Shown: positions 49,174 through 57,503 of the stretch, one piece after another
How the letters are laid out: the number at the start of each line of letters is the position of its first letter
Numbering within the stretch: position 1 is the first letter of the stretch
Origin: Candidatus Desulfofervidaceae bacterium
GTDB taxonomy: Bacteria; Desulfobacterota; Desulfofervidia; Desulfofervidales; Desulfofervidaceae
NCBI GenBank assembly: GCA_027064585.1
Contig: JAMOPI010000010.1
Span: 62,001-126,000 of the forward strand
Reading direction: 5' to 3'
Length of the DNA: 64,000 nt
Translations under genes and position numbers: made by a program
Notes under the pieces: model-generated
Databases searched by the model: none
What the model was told of the DNA's origin: nothing
Seen by the model: only the letters and a program-made list of their open reading frames with translations

Positions 49174-50274
49174 CTAAAATATCCTCAATTCTGTCCGTAG
49201 TCGCTTTAAACCAATCAAAGCATCTGCCCCACTAACAGGACTGAGGGGACCAAACTCTTTATTTAAACGGTCTTTAGGTAGCACAAAACCTTTAATAAGG
49301 GCAAGAATACAAGCATTATAGTAAGGAGCACGAGGATCTAAGTCCTTATAGGGAGAGCGAATGTTTTTAAACCGGTTCCTTAGACCTTCGTCTCCACTTA
49401 TACGGACATAGATATCTTGTAAGATTTCACAAAAGGAGGCCTTAGTAATCTTTAGCTGTGGATCAAAGTAACCATCTACCGTGACCGAAAGTTCAGCAAT
49501 GTGATAAGGAGCGATGGTTATAATTTCCTTGGCAAATCGCTCTCCACCAATGTCTCTGATCATCGGGGGGGAAGTGTGCGGTATTTCTAAAATCTGAGGG
49601 AGTTTTAATTCATGGACTAATAAGGCCGCCATATCCGCCCTTGTGATTGCATCCTTTAAACCAATTTCCTTCCCGACATTTGTCAAAGGTTGAGCCTTTT
49701 TGATTTTAGTAATTTTATCAATCTCATTATATGCCTTTAATACAAGGGCATTCTCTGATTTTAAAACCTTGTCTAAAAGGGAAAGGGCCTTGTCAAACTG
49801 AAATGCCTTTTCATAGACCAAGGCCATATAGAAATAAGCCGGTGGATATCCAGGTTTTATCTCCATTATTTGAGCAAAAGCCTTTTCTGCCATGGGTAAA
49901 AGCTTTGCTGTATAAGATATATAGGTAATCCTTATCTTGCCTAGATTTACATTTACTATTTCCTCTTTATCTTTAGCTATCTCTTCTGCCCTTTTAATGA
50001 ACTTTAATGCCTCTTGTTGTTTGTTTTTTGTAGCCTCTACTAAGGCCCTACCTACGTAGGCCTTTACCAGATGAGGATCCATTTGAAGAGCGAGCTGAAA
50101 TTCATTTTCTGCCTCTTTTGTCTTACCAAGCTCAAACAGCACCATCCCTGTTTCTACATGATACTGAGGGCTTGAAATCTGTTGTTTTAAAAAGATTTTG
50201 TGCGGGCCACAGCTACACAAGAAACATAAAAGACACAAAAAAAGGATATGCTTTTTTGCTCTCATTTTTCTCAT
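49174..50274 (-). CDS. TPR lipoprotein with S-layer-homology-like domain
   Basis: A 366-residue protein. The signal peptide ends in lipobox FLCSCG, so a lipoprotein. Tetratricopeptide-like repeats follow (ETGMVLFELGKTKEAENEF; AYVGRALVEATKNKQQEAL; AYFYMALVYEKAFQFDKAL). The C-terminal half (about 215-366) resembles SLH domains (ITRADMAALLVHELKLP and ITKASFCEILQDIYVRI). A role in envelope organisation is likely. Start taken at MRKMRAKKH; a long in-frame extension upstream is improbable. Confidence 0.75.
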   Translation of the reverse strand: MRKMRAKKHILFLCLLCFLCSCGPHKIFLKQQISSPQYHVETGMVLFELGKTKEAENEFQLALQMDPHLVKAYVGRALVEATKNKQQEALKFIKRAEEIAKDKEEIVNVNLGKIRITYISYTAKLLPMAEKAFAQIMEIKPGYPPAYFYMALVYEKAFQFDKALSLLDKVLKSENALVLKAYNEIDKITKIKKAQPLTNVGKEIGLKDAITRADMAALLVHELKLPQILEIPHTSPPMIRDIGGERFAKEIITIAPYHIAELSVTVDGYFDPQLKITKASFCEILQDIYVRISGDEGLRNRFKNIRSPYKDLDPRAPYYNACILALIKGFVLPKDRLNKEFGPLSPVSGADALIGLKRLRTELRIF

Positions 50275-50314
50275 CCCACTTTGACTTTTATTCTCAAAAG
50301 AGTTAAATATTGCC

Positions 50315-50872
50315 ATGCACCTTTGGCTACGCAAGTCTTGGCATTTGTTAGGCAACCTCATCCCCCTTATTTACCTTCATTCTTCTCTATCGTCCCTTCA
50401 AGCTGCCCTTATCGTATTTATTTTCTTCCTATGTTCCTTTTCTATAGACCTCTTACGGCTTAAGGTGCCTGCCTTTAATCAATGGTTTTTAACCTATTTT
50501 GGCATTCTCGTCAAAGAAAAAGAAAAACATAGTTTTACGGGTTCAACTTATTATTTTTTGGCCATAAGTCTTACGCTGCTTATTTTCCCCAAAATTATCT
50601 CTGTCTGTGCCGTCTTTTATCTTACCTTAGGTGATCCTATTGCCGCCATTGCTGGCCATTATCTTCCTCTAAAACGCATCTGGCAAAGAAAGAGCCTAGG
50701 CGGTTCCTTAGCCAATTTTTTTATTTGTCTGATCATTGGTATTCACTTCTTTCCTATTTTTATCGCCTTTTTAGGTGCCTTTACTGCCACTTTGGCCGAG
50801 CTCTTTTCTCCAATAGATGATGCCCTCTCTATTCCTCTTCTGAGTGCCTTTGTTCTTTACCTTTTAACATGA
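50315..50872 (+). CDS. Dolichol/phytol kinase-like membrane protein
   Basis: A 185-residue protein with about six hydrophobic segments and the motifs LGDPIAAIAG and RKSLGGSLANFF, which define the CTP-dependent lipid kinases (Dgk1/dolichol kinase/phytol kinase) and related cytidylyltransferases. Likely substrate is a polyprenol or diacylglycerol. It is divergent from the lipoprotein gene and converges with hemA, overlapping by 16 nt. Confidence 0.78.
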   Translation: MHLWLRKSWHLLGNLIPLIYLHSSLSSLQAALIVFIFFLCSFSIDLLRLKVPAFNQWFLTYFGILVKEKEKHSFTGSTYYFLAISLTLLIFPKIISVCAVFYLTLGDPIAAIAGHYLPLKRIWQRKSLGGSLANFFICLIIGIHFFPIFIAFLGAFTATLAELFSPIDDALSIPLLSAFVLYLLT

Positions 50873-52164
50873 TACCACTTATCTTGGTTTTCTTCTGGAG
50901 CATCCAGATTGAAAAGACGTCTGGTAACATCCAAATAAAAATCAATTTTTTCTCGGTTTTCTCTTTGCTTAAGGAATTCTATCGGGTCGTGTAAAACCTT
51001 TTTAATCATGGCCTCAGTCATGACGGCAATGGCCTTTTTGTCCTCTTCAGAGAGGTGTTTGAGGTGACTAAAGGTCTTGTTTAATTCTTTGTACCGGATT
51101 TCTTCTAGTTTGTGTTTAAGAGCGATGATGGTCGGTACTACAGCCAAGGTCTCAAGCCAGTGTTCAAACTTAATGACCTCTTCTTCAATAATCCGTTCGG
51201 CCTTGCGGGCCTCCTTTTCGCGTTTAAGCCGATTTTCTTCTACTACGGCCTGTAAATCATCAATGTCATAAACATAGGCATTATCTAACGCGTTGACCTT
51301 AGGGTCAATGTCCCTGGGTACGGCAATGTCAATGAAAAAGATAGGTTTATGCCGCCGCTTCCGCATGATGTTTTTTACATCTTCATACCGCACCACATAG
51401 TGGGGAGCACCAGTGGAGCTAATGACTATATCTACTTCCTTTAAATATTCCTCCTTTTCGGCAATAGAGATGGCCTGTCCCTGAAAGCGCCTTGCCAGCT
51501 CCATCGCCCTTTCTAAGGTGCGGTTGGCCACAATGATGTTCTTAACCCCATTGTTTATCAAATGTTGGACGGCCAACTCGGCCATCTCCCCTGCTCCTAT
51601 CAACATTACCTGTTTGCGTTCTAGGTGCCCAAAGATCTTTTTGGCCATCTCCACGGCAGCGTAACTGACCGAAACAGCATGGTGGGCAAGCCTTGTTTCG
51701 GTCCGAATACGTTTCGCAACAGAAAAGGATTTATGTAAAAGCCGATTAAGAATGGGACCAACCGTATGGTGTTTTAAGGCCAAACGATAGGCATCCTTAA
51801 TTTGTCCTAAAATCTGGGGTTCGCCAAGTACCATAGAATCCAAGGAAGAGGCTACGCGGAAGAGGTGTCTTACGGCCTCTGTCTGGCGATAGATATAAAG
51901 GGAATGTTCAAATTTACTTAGAGGTACTTGATTGAACGCAGAAAAAAACTGCTTTACCGCGGCAATGGCTGCTTCGGGTTGTTTAGAGGTAAAAAGGGTT
52001 TCTACCCGATTACAGGTAGAAAGAAACAATACCTCTTTGATAGGAGATAACTGACTTAAGTGTACTAATATTTCAGATACACTCTTACTTGCTCCTAATC
52101 GCTCTCTTATCTCTAACGGAGCTGTTTTGTGGTTTAAACCAATTAAAACAATCTCAGTATCCAT
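50857..52164 (-). CDS. hemA: Glutamyl-tRNA reductase
   Basis: A 435-residue protein: GLNHKTAPLEIRERLG, catalytic Cys in EVLFLSTCNRVETLF, VASSLDSMVLGEPQILGQIK, NADPH-binding QVMLIGAGEMAELAVQHLI and PIFFIDIAVPRDIDPKV. It makes glutamate-1-semialdehyde from Glu-tRNA, the start of tetrapyrrole synthesis. ATG at 52164 is 1 nt after the ccsA stop; a TTG 9 nt upstream lies within ccsA. Confidence 0.95.
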   Translation of the reverse strand: MDTEIVLIGLNHKTAPLEIRERLGASKSVSEILVHLSQLSPIKEVLFLSTCNRVETLFTSKQPEAAIAAVKQFFSAFNQVPLSKFEHSLYIYRQTEAVRHLFRVASSLDSMVLGEPQILGQIKDAYRLALKHHTVGPILNRLLHKSFSVAKRIRTETRLAHHAVSVSYAAVEMAKKIFGHLERKQVMLIGAGEMAELAVQHLINNGVKNIIVANRTLERAMELARRFQGQAISIAEKEEYLKEVDIVISSTGAPHYVVRYEDVKNIMRKRRHKPIFFIDIAVPRDIDPKVNALDNAYVYDIDDLQAVVEENRLKREKEARKAERIIEEEVIKFEHWLETLAVVPTIIALKHKLEEIRYKELNKTFSHLKHLSEEDKKAIAVMTEAMIKKVLHDPIEFLKQRENREKIDFYLDVTRRLFNLDAPEENQDKWYHVKR

Positions 52165-52165
52165 C

Positions 52166-52987
52166 TTAACCAAACCGATGATATCCTTGAAAAAAATAAT
52201 TTACACCCAAAAAAGTAAAGAGTAAGAAACAAAAGCCAATGATAGAAAACCAGGCCGCCTGACGTCCTCGCCAACCAAGCATTAACCTCTGATGAATTAA
52301 GATAGCATAAACTAGCCAAGTAATCAAAGACCAAATCTCTTTTGGATCCCAATTCCAAAACCTGCCTTTGACCCACTGCGCATAGAAAGCTCCGCTTAAA
52401 AGCCCAATCGTAAGGAGAACAAAGCCTACCACTAAGGCATGGTAATTTAGAGTGTCAAGAAAAAAGAGGGAAGGAAAGCGGACATATATGCCTCTAAGTT
52501 TTTTCTGTTTAATTTGCCTTTCTTGTAAAAGGTACATAATGCCAGCACAAAAGGCTACAGCCAAGAGTGTATCTCCTAATAATGAGGTACTGATGTGGAA
52601 ATAGAGCCAGAAGGCTTTAAAGAGAGGTTTGGGAGGATTAGTCAGTTTGGGAACTACACGTCCTATAAGCATTAAAGCTACTACCAGAGGGACAAAAAAG
52701 GTGCCTAAAATAGGCATCCGGAACCGATAATACAAGCAGAAATAAATAAGAACAAGAAACCAAGCCACAAATGAAAGAGATCCTTTAATGCCTAAGAAAG
52801 GGAAGTGAGAAGTAACTATCCATTGCGTAATGAGGGCTGTGGTATGGATGGAGAAACTAGCCAATAGGGAGTTAGTAGCCAGACGAGGGAAAATAGATTT
52901 GGGTGAAAAGAGAAGAAGGAAAAAAAAGACAAGGCTTATACTATACCCTAATAAAGCTAACTGATAAAAAAAGGTGTACATAACCAT
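52166..52987 (-). CDS. ccsA: Cytochrome c biogenesis protein CcsA/ResC
   Basis: A 273-residue membrane protein with eight or so hydrophobic segments and the WWD-type heme-handling motif in KGRFWNWDPKEIWSLITWLV, plus conserved His residues in HISTSLLGDTLLAVAF and HALVVG. It works with Ccs1 (36142) in System II heme delivery. It is cotranscribed with hemA, a frequent pairing in anaerobes. Confidence 0.92.
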   Translation of the reverse strand: MVMYTFFYQLALLGYSISLVFFFLLLFSPKSIFPRLATNSLLASFSIHTTALITQWIVTSHFPFLGIKGSLSFVAWFLVLIYFCLYYRFRMPILGTFFVPLVVALMLIGRVVPKLTNPPKPLFKAFWLYFHISTSLLGDTLLAVAFCAGIMYLLQERQIKQKKLRGIYVRFPSLFFLDTLNYHALVVGFVLLTIGLLSGAFYAQWVKGRFWNWDPKEIWSLITWLVYAILIHQRLMLGWRGRQAAWFSIIGFCFLLFTFLGVNYFFQGYHRFG

Positions 52988-53048
52988 TAAAGATGCCGTT
53001 TTTAATCATTTTATATCCATGCAGGGTTTCTGTCAAATCACTGTATTA

Positions 53049-53353
53049 CCCAAAATCCGTGATAGCCCTCCAATAGAGCCCACAAGTGGGCTGGAATAAA
53101 GCGATCTTTTAAAAAACGCCTTTTACCTAAAAGCTGAAAAACATTTATCTTTTTCTCAAGCCCAATCATAATTATAGCGCCTTCGCTCGCTCATGCGCTC
53201 AAGGCCAAGCCCGCAGGGCGCAGCCTGCACCTTTGGCGCAGGTCTATAGCGAGCAAAGTTGACCACCTAACGAGGCCTTGGCGTATACTTTTTGCAAGTA
53301 AGGAAAACTTATCAATTTTTGTGGAATACTATAAATCAATCGCGGGTTTTGGG
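53049..53353 (-). mobile_element. MITE-like element, copy B
   Basis: A 305-bp copy of the same element as at 15963-16279, in opposite orientation. It begins CCCAAAATCCGTGAT and ends ATCGCGGGTTTTGGG. The GC-rich middle (GCGCTCAAGG, CCCGCAGGGCG, GGCGCAGG) differs in detail but conserves the flanking AT-rich arms. No gene is inside. It lies 20 bp before a TTGACT box upstream of the inositol phosphate enzyme. Confidence 0.75.
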
Positions 53354-53373
53354 ATCAGTTTTTAATTTTTATC

Positions 53374-53402
53374 TTGACTCAACCAAGCCCCAAACTTACC
53401 TT
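53374..53402 (+). promoter_or_regulatory. Candidate promoter of the DIP synthase gene
   Basis: TTGACT (53374-53379), 17 bp, TACCTT (53397-53402), 50 bp before the ATG at 53453. The -10 box is weak. Confidence 0.4.
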
Positions 53403-53452
53403 AATTTAAGGTAGGTTTTCTCTGTCACTTAATAGATAGCGAGGAGGTGAGA

Positions 53453-54739
53453 ATGCAGGCCGTTATTCTGGCAGCCGGTGTAGGGAAAAGAATGCAACCG
53501 AAATTTAAAAAGACACCTAAAGGGCTTATCAGGGTAGCCGGGAGGGAAATCATTTACCGGACCCTCTCTTTTCTTAAACAGGCAGGTATAGACGAATTTA
53601 TTATTGTCACCAATGCTTTTTGTTATCCTCTTTACCAAGAGTTTTTCCAAAAACATCATTTTTCTTGTCAACTAGTTTTAAATCCGCACCCAGAAAGGGG
53701 AAATGGCTACTCCCTTTATTTGGCCAAAGATTTTGTTAAAGGAAGGTTTGTCCTTACGATGAGTGATCATATATATGAGAAGATCTTTATTAAAAAGGCG
53801 GTTAAGGGTGAAGGTCTGATTATGGATAGAGTAGGTCGTTTTATTGACCCTAATGAGGCAACAAAGGTTAAGGTAGAGAATGGAAGAATAGCGGCTATTG
53901 GGAAACAGATAAAGAAATGGGATGGATTTGATACTGGTTTTTTTATCCTTACCCCAGAAGTGTTTGAAGCGGCGGAAAAGGTAGTCGCACAGAAAGAGCT
54001 GGTGGAATTAAGTGAAATCATGCAGGTGGCGAGAGTGAAGGTAACGGAGGTTTCAGGCCATTTCTGGATGGATGTAGATACACCTCAGGACTTAGAAAAA
54101 GCCAAACGGGCCCTTTTACACAACGCCGTTAAGGGTACAGGTGATGGACTTGTATCTCGTTTTTTAAACCGCAAAATATCTACTTACATTTCCACCTATG
54201 TGGCCGACCTTGCCACACCTAACCAGATTACCATTTATACCTTTGTTTTTGGCCTTTTTTCGGCCTTTATTGCCCTTTTTTGGCCAGCTGGAGGGGGTGT
54301 GTTTTATCAAATTAGCTCTATTTTAGACGGTGTAGACGGAGAAATTGCCAGGGCTTCCCTTCAAGAGAGTTGTTTTGGTGGCTGGTTTGATTCTCTTTTA
54401 GACCGGTTTGTAGACTTTGCCTTTTTTCTAGCCTTAGGGCGATTTTTACCCCTTTCTTCCTGGCCCCTTATTGCCTTGACGATTTTTGGGATGGTTATGG
54501 TGAGTTACTCTACAGAACGTTTTAAGGCTGCCTACCAAAAAGATGCCTATCAAGAAATTCCTACCCTGCGGTATTTAATTGGCAAACGGGACGAGCGCAT
54601 CTTTTTGACCATGCTCTTTTGCCTGTGGGGGAAGATCAAGTTCCTTTTTATCTTTATGGCCCTTTTGACCAATTTGCGCGTGCTTTTAACAATGTATCTG
54701 GTATGGAAATACGAAAAAAAGTGTTCTAATTCCTTTTAA
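53453..54739 (+). CDS. Bifunctional inositol-1-phosphate cytidylyltransferase / DIPP synthase
   Basis: A 428-residue fusion. The N-terminal half (about 1-225) is a sugar-phosphate nucleotidyltransferase: LAAGVGKRMQPKFKKTPKGL. The C-terminal half (about 245-428) is a CDP-alcohol phosphatidyltransferase with D-x2-DG-x2-AR-x-G-x3-D-x3-D, seen as LDGVDGEIARA and GGWFDSLLDR, and several membrane segments. It makes di-myo-inositol-1,3'-phosphate-1'-phosphate, precursor of the thermoprotectant DIP, from inositol-1-phosphate, CTP and a second inositol phosphate. Family known from Archaeoglobus and Aquifex/Thermotoga-type thermophiles. Start follows GAGGAGGTGA. Confidence 0.88.
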   Translation: MQAVILAAGVGKRMQPKFKKTPKGLIRVAGREIIYRTLSFLKQAGIDEFIIVTNAFCYPLYQEFFQKHHFSCQLVLNPHPERGNGYSLYLAKDFVKGRFVLTMSDHIYEKIFIKKAVKGEGLIMDRVGRFIDPNEATKVKVENGRIAAIGKQIKKWDGFDTGFFILTPEVFEAAEKVVAQKELVELSEIMQVARVKVTEVSGHFWMDVDTPQDLEKAKRALLHNAVKGTGDGLVSRFLNRKISTYISTYVADLATPNQITIYTFVFGLFSAFIALFWPAGGGVFYQISSILDGVDGEIARASLQESCFGGWFDSLLDRFVDFAFFLALGRFLPLSSWPLIALTIFGMVMVSYSTERFKAAYQKDAYQEIPTLRYLIGKRDERIFLTMLFCLWGKIKFLFIFMALLTNLRVLLTMYLVWKYEKKCSNSF

Positions 54740-55418
54740 TCCAGGTAATAATTTTATCTATCTCAGCTAGGGTATCTAAAACAAGGTCTGCACCACTGTT
54801 AAGAAGGGTTTGCTTGTCTACATTGCCTGTGGCCACAGCAATCGTCTTTGCCCCTGCCTTTTTACCCGCCATAACATCCCTCACGGTATCACCTACCAGA
54901 TAAACTCTATCTAAAGGTACTTCTGAAAAGTGCCTTTTGGCCCGTTCAATGGCTAGGGAAACCAAAACACTTCTTTCTGGATGGTCGCTGCCAAAGGCAC
55001 CTAACGAGAAAAAGGGCCTTATATCTACCTTTTCTAATTTAAACCAAGCAATAGGTTCTAGGTTGCCAGTAACAAGCCCCAAGATACTGTTTTCTTCTCT
55101 TAAGGCCGGCAAAAGCTCCTTTACCCCTGGAAGGACAACAAGCCCTTCTTTTTCTACCAAAGAGGGAAAGATCTGCACGACCTTTTCAAAACATAAAGGT
55201 AGCTTTTTCTTAACTTCTTCCTCAGGTACTTTTTTGCGCCTTAGCGCAGAGATAAGAATTTCAGGATCAGTTGTGCCGGGTTTGTTACCGGTTTTGATGT
55301 CTTCTAAAGTAAAAGGAATTCCAAAAACCTCTTCTAAGGCCTTTACAAACGAAAATTGATGTGCAAGTGTAGCTTTTAAAAGGGTATTATCAACGTCAAA
55401 TAATACCAACTGCTTCAT
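54726..55418 (-). CDS. HAD-family phosphatase
   Basis: A 230-residue phosphoglycolate-phosphatase-like HAD: nucleophile Asp in LVLFDVDNTLLK, GVKELLPALREENSILGLVT, and VYLVGDTVRDVMAGKKAGAK. The substrate is unknown. It converges with the DIPP synthase gene, overlapping by 14 nt; a phosphatase is needed to convert DIPP to DIP, but the convergent orientation makes the link only a guess. Confidence 0.88.
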   Translation of the reverse strand: MKQLVLFDVDNTLLKATLAHQFSFVKALEEVFGIPFTLEDIKTGNKPGTTDPEILISALRRKKVPEEEVKKKLPLCFEKVVQIFPSLVEKEGLVVLPGVKELLPALREENSILGLVTGNLEPIAWFKLEKVDIRPFFSLGAFGSDHPERSVLVSLAIERAKRHFSEVPLDRVYLVGDTVRDVMAGKKAGAKTIAVATGNVDKQTLLNSGADLVLDTLAEIDKIITWIKRN

Positions 55419-55420
55419 CC

Positions 55421-56341
55421 TTATAATCCCAACTTGGCCAGTTCTTCTATTAATTTACGTTGTTCATTGGTAAGATACCGAGGGATTTGGACAATTACCC
55501 GCACATAGAGATCTCCTTTTCCCCCGCCCTTAAGACGGGGCATGCCATAACCCCTTAAACGCAATTTGGTGTGGGACTGGGTGCCAGGAGGTATTTTAAC
55601 CTCAAAGGTCTTTCCATCAAGGGTAGGCACCCTTACGGTTGTCCCCAGAGCGGCCTGGGAAAAGGTGATGACCCGGTCTACATACAGATCATCCCCTTCG
55701 CGTTTAAAGATAGGATGATCCATTACCCGGATTTTTATGTATAAATCTCCGGCTAGCCCTGTAGGGCCAAACTCACCCTTGCCGGCCAGACGAAGTTTTT
55801 GGCCTGTTTTTACCCCTGGTGGGATCTTAACGACGATCTTTTCGGTCCGTCCACCCCGCTCATAGGCAATGGTCTTTTCTCCTCCTTTGGCTGCTTCTTC
55901 TAAGGAAATGGCCAATTCGTAGATAAGATCTGGCCCTTTTACTGGGGAACTGCGGGGGTGTTCATAACCAAAGGGACCAGTATGATAACGAAATCCACCT
56001 TGCCGTGCTCCCCGACGACCGCCAAAGAGAAAGGAAAATAAATCATCGGTGCTAAAACCAATATCCTTAAAAAGATCGCCGATGTCAAAGTTACGAAAGA
56101 TATCTTCTGTTGTGTATTGCTGATGAAACCCAGCCGCCCCCATGGCGTCGTATTGACGCCTCTTTTCAGGATCACTTAGGACGGCATAGGCCTCATTGAT
56201 TTCTTTAAACTTTTCCTCTGCCTCTTTGCTTTTATTCCGATCAGGATGGTATTTAAGGACAAGGCGCCTATAGGCGCGTTTTATCTCTTCTTGGGTTGCA
56301 TTTCTAGGAACACCGAGAATTTCGTAGTAATCCTTATACAT
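55421..56341 (-). CDS. DnaJ-type co-chaperone without zinc finger (CbpA-like)
   Basis: A 306-residue protein: J domain (1-70) with HPD in [19 protein letters not shown], a Gly/Phe region with [12 protein letters not shown] and [10 protein letters not shown], then the C-terminal substrate-binding domains ([39 protein letters not shown]). The Cys zinc-finger of DnaJ is absent, as in CbpA. It partners Hsp70. It lies 2 bp upstream of the HAD gene. Confidence 0.92.
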   Translation of the reverse strand: MYKDYYEILGVPRNATQEEIKRAYRRLVLKYHPDRNKSKEAEEKFKEINEAYAVLSDPEKRRQYDAMGAAGFHQQYTTEDIFRNFDIGDLFKDIGFSTDDLFSFLFGGRRGARQGGFRYHTGPFGYEHPRSSPVKGPDLIYELAISLEEAAKGGEKTIAYERGGRTEKIVVKIPPGVKTGQKLRLAGKGEFGPTGLAGDLYIKIRVMDHPIFKREGDDLYVDRVITFSQAALGTTVRVPTLDGKTFEVKIPPGTQSHTKLRLRGYGMPRLKGGGKGDLYVRVIVQIPRYLTNEQRKLIEELAKLGL

Positions 56342-56415
56342 TTTTGCCCCTGGCTTAAAAAATAACCACTGGTGCCTGTGGTGTCAAGAAATTTGGTGGG
56401 CAAAAGAAAAATTTA

Positions 56416-56443
56416 GTTAGGAACAGCCCCCCAAGGGCTGTCC
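56416..56443 (-). terminator. Terminator after the proline-rich protein gene
   Basis: Minus-strand hairpin GGACAGCCC-TTGGG-GGGCTGTTCC followed by TAACTAAATTTTTC. It ends the gene at 56455. Confidence 0.65.
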
Positions 56444-56454
56444 TTTATGGTGTT

Positions 56455-57105
56455 TTACCGTCCAAACGCTTGCATTTCCTGTGAGGTAGGATAGTCAGGG
56501 ATAATATGAGTCCCATCGTAGGAAATCTTTATATGGGCTACAATTTTGCTATTATAGGCGATAGGAATAACCCAGCAGGCCTCTGGTTCACGATATTCGG
56601 CCCCGTTTAAGACTGTTAGTCCAGAAACAACAGTGGGCAATTTTTGCCTGATTGTTTCTAGTGAGACGTGGGAATTAAACACACGTGGATGATACCCTCG
56701 TGGTAAAACTGTCCCATCTAAAGGGTTAAATTCTAATGCCCCGACAGCTACTCCCTGATAAATAATAGCGGCCTTAATTATCACTTCTCCCCTTGGTGCC
56801 TGCTGTGTCCATATCTTACCTGGAGAGAAATATTTCTTGGCTTCCTTAGCCGTTTCTACAGCCTGAGCTGCATTTCCAAGAAAATTAGAAGGAACAACTG
56901 TCGTTTGTTCTGGGGGAGGTGGTGTTTGGGCTGGTGGAGGGGCTGGCATCCGCGCTGGTGGTGCCTGGGCTGGTGGTGTTTGAGCTGGTGGAGGAACAGC
57001 TTGTTGTTCTGGTTGTAAAATAGGTGGGGGTTGTTGAGCTTTACTCATAGTTACACCTCCTAAAATTATTGCTATAGCCATAATAACTAAAGTAATTTTT
57101 CTCAT
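56455..57105 (-). CDS. Proline-rich exported protein
   Basis: A 216-residue protein. The signal peptide is cleaved after about residue 23 (VMAIAIILGGVTMSKAQ). Residues 24-68 are a Pro/Gln/Ala linker (PPAQTPPAQAPPARMPAPP). The C-terminal part (about 85-216) has IIKAAIIYQGVAVGALEFN and ACWVIPIAYNSKIVAHIKIS, probably a small beta-rich domain facing the periplasm. The family is not recognised. A lipoprotein gene lies 27 bp upstream and a two-component system follows; they may form one unit. Confidence 0.65.
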   Translation of the reverse strand: MRKITLVIMAIAIILGGVTMSKAQQPPPILQPEQQAVPPPAQTPPAQAPPARMPAPPPAQTPPPPEQTTVVPSNFLGNAAQAVETAKEAKKYFSPGKIWTQQAPRGEVIIKAAIIYQGVAVGALEFNPLDGTVLPRGYHPRVFNSHVSLETIRQKLPTVVSGLTVLNGAEYREPEACWVIPIAYNSKIVAHIKISYDGTHIIPDYPTSQEMQAFGR

Positions 57106-57132
57106 ACCAAACCTCCTTATTTGTTAAATTAT

Positions 57133-57414
57133 CTAACCATCTCTTCCCAAATTCTTTTCTAAATCCTTCATTTTTTCTTCTAATCTCTTTAACCGCTCAT
57201 TTATGTCATTCAGGGCATCAGTAATATAGTCCGTTTTTACAGAAGGAGTTTCATTGGTTTTTTTCCATATAATAGTCATTCCAAATGCAATGAGACCAAG
57301 GATAATCCAACCTATACCAAGAGCGCCTGGACCTCCAAATAGAGGAGGTGGGGGTGGACCTGGTGCACATCCAGTTAAAATAAGCCAATATACGCCTATG
57401 AGCATCTTTTTCAT
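57133..57414 (-). CDS. Small lipoprotein with membrane and coiled-coil segments
   Basis: A 93-residue protein. Signal and lipobox are LIGVYWLILTGCAPG. A Pro/Gly-rich stretch, one more hydrophobic segment (LGIGWIILGLIAFGMTIIW) and a charged coiled coil (LNDINERLKRLEEKMKDLEK) follow. The lipobox and second membrane segment together are unusual. ATG follows AGGAGGTGATC. Function unknown. Confidence 0.65.
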   Translation of the reverse strand: MKKMLIGVYWLILTGCAPGPPPPPLFGGPGALGIGWIILGLIAFGMTIIWKKTNETPSVKTDYITDALNDINERLKRLEEKMKDLEKNLGRDG

Positions 57415-57503
57415 CTTAAGATCACCTCCTTAGCTTTTTTTAATAAAGATATCAAAAGAGGCTTAAGAACTTCTAAAAGAAAGATTAAGAAAAGATTAAG
57501 ATT

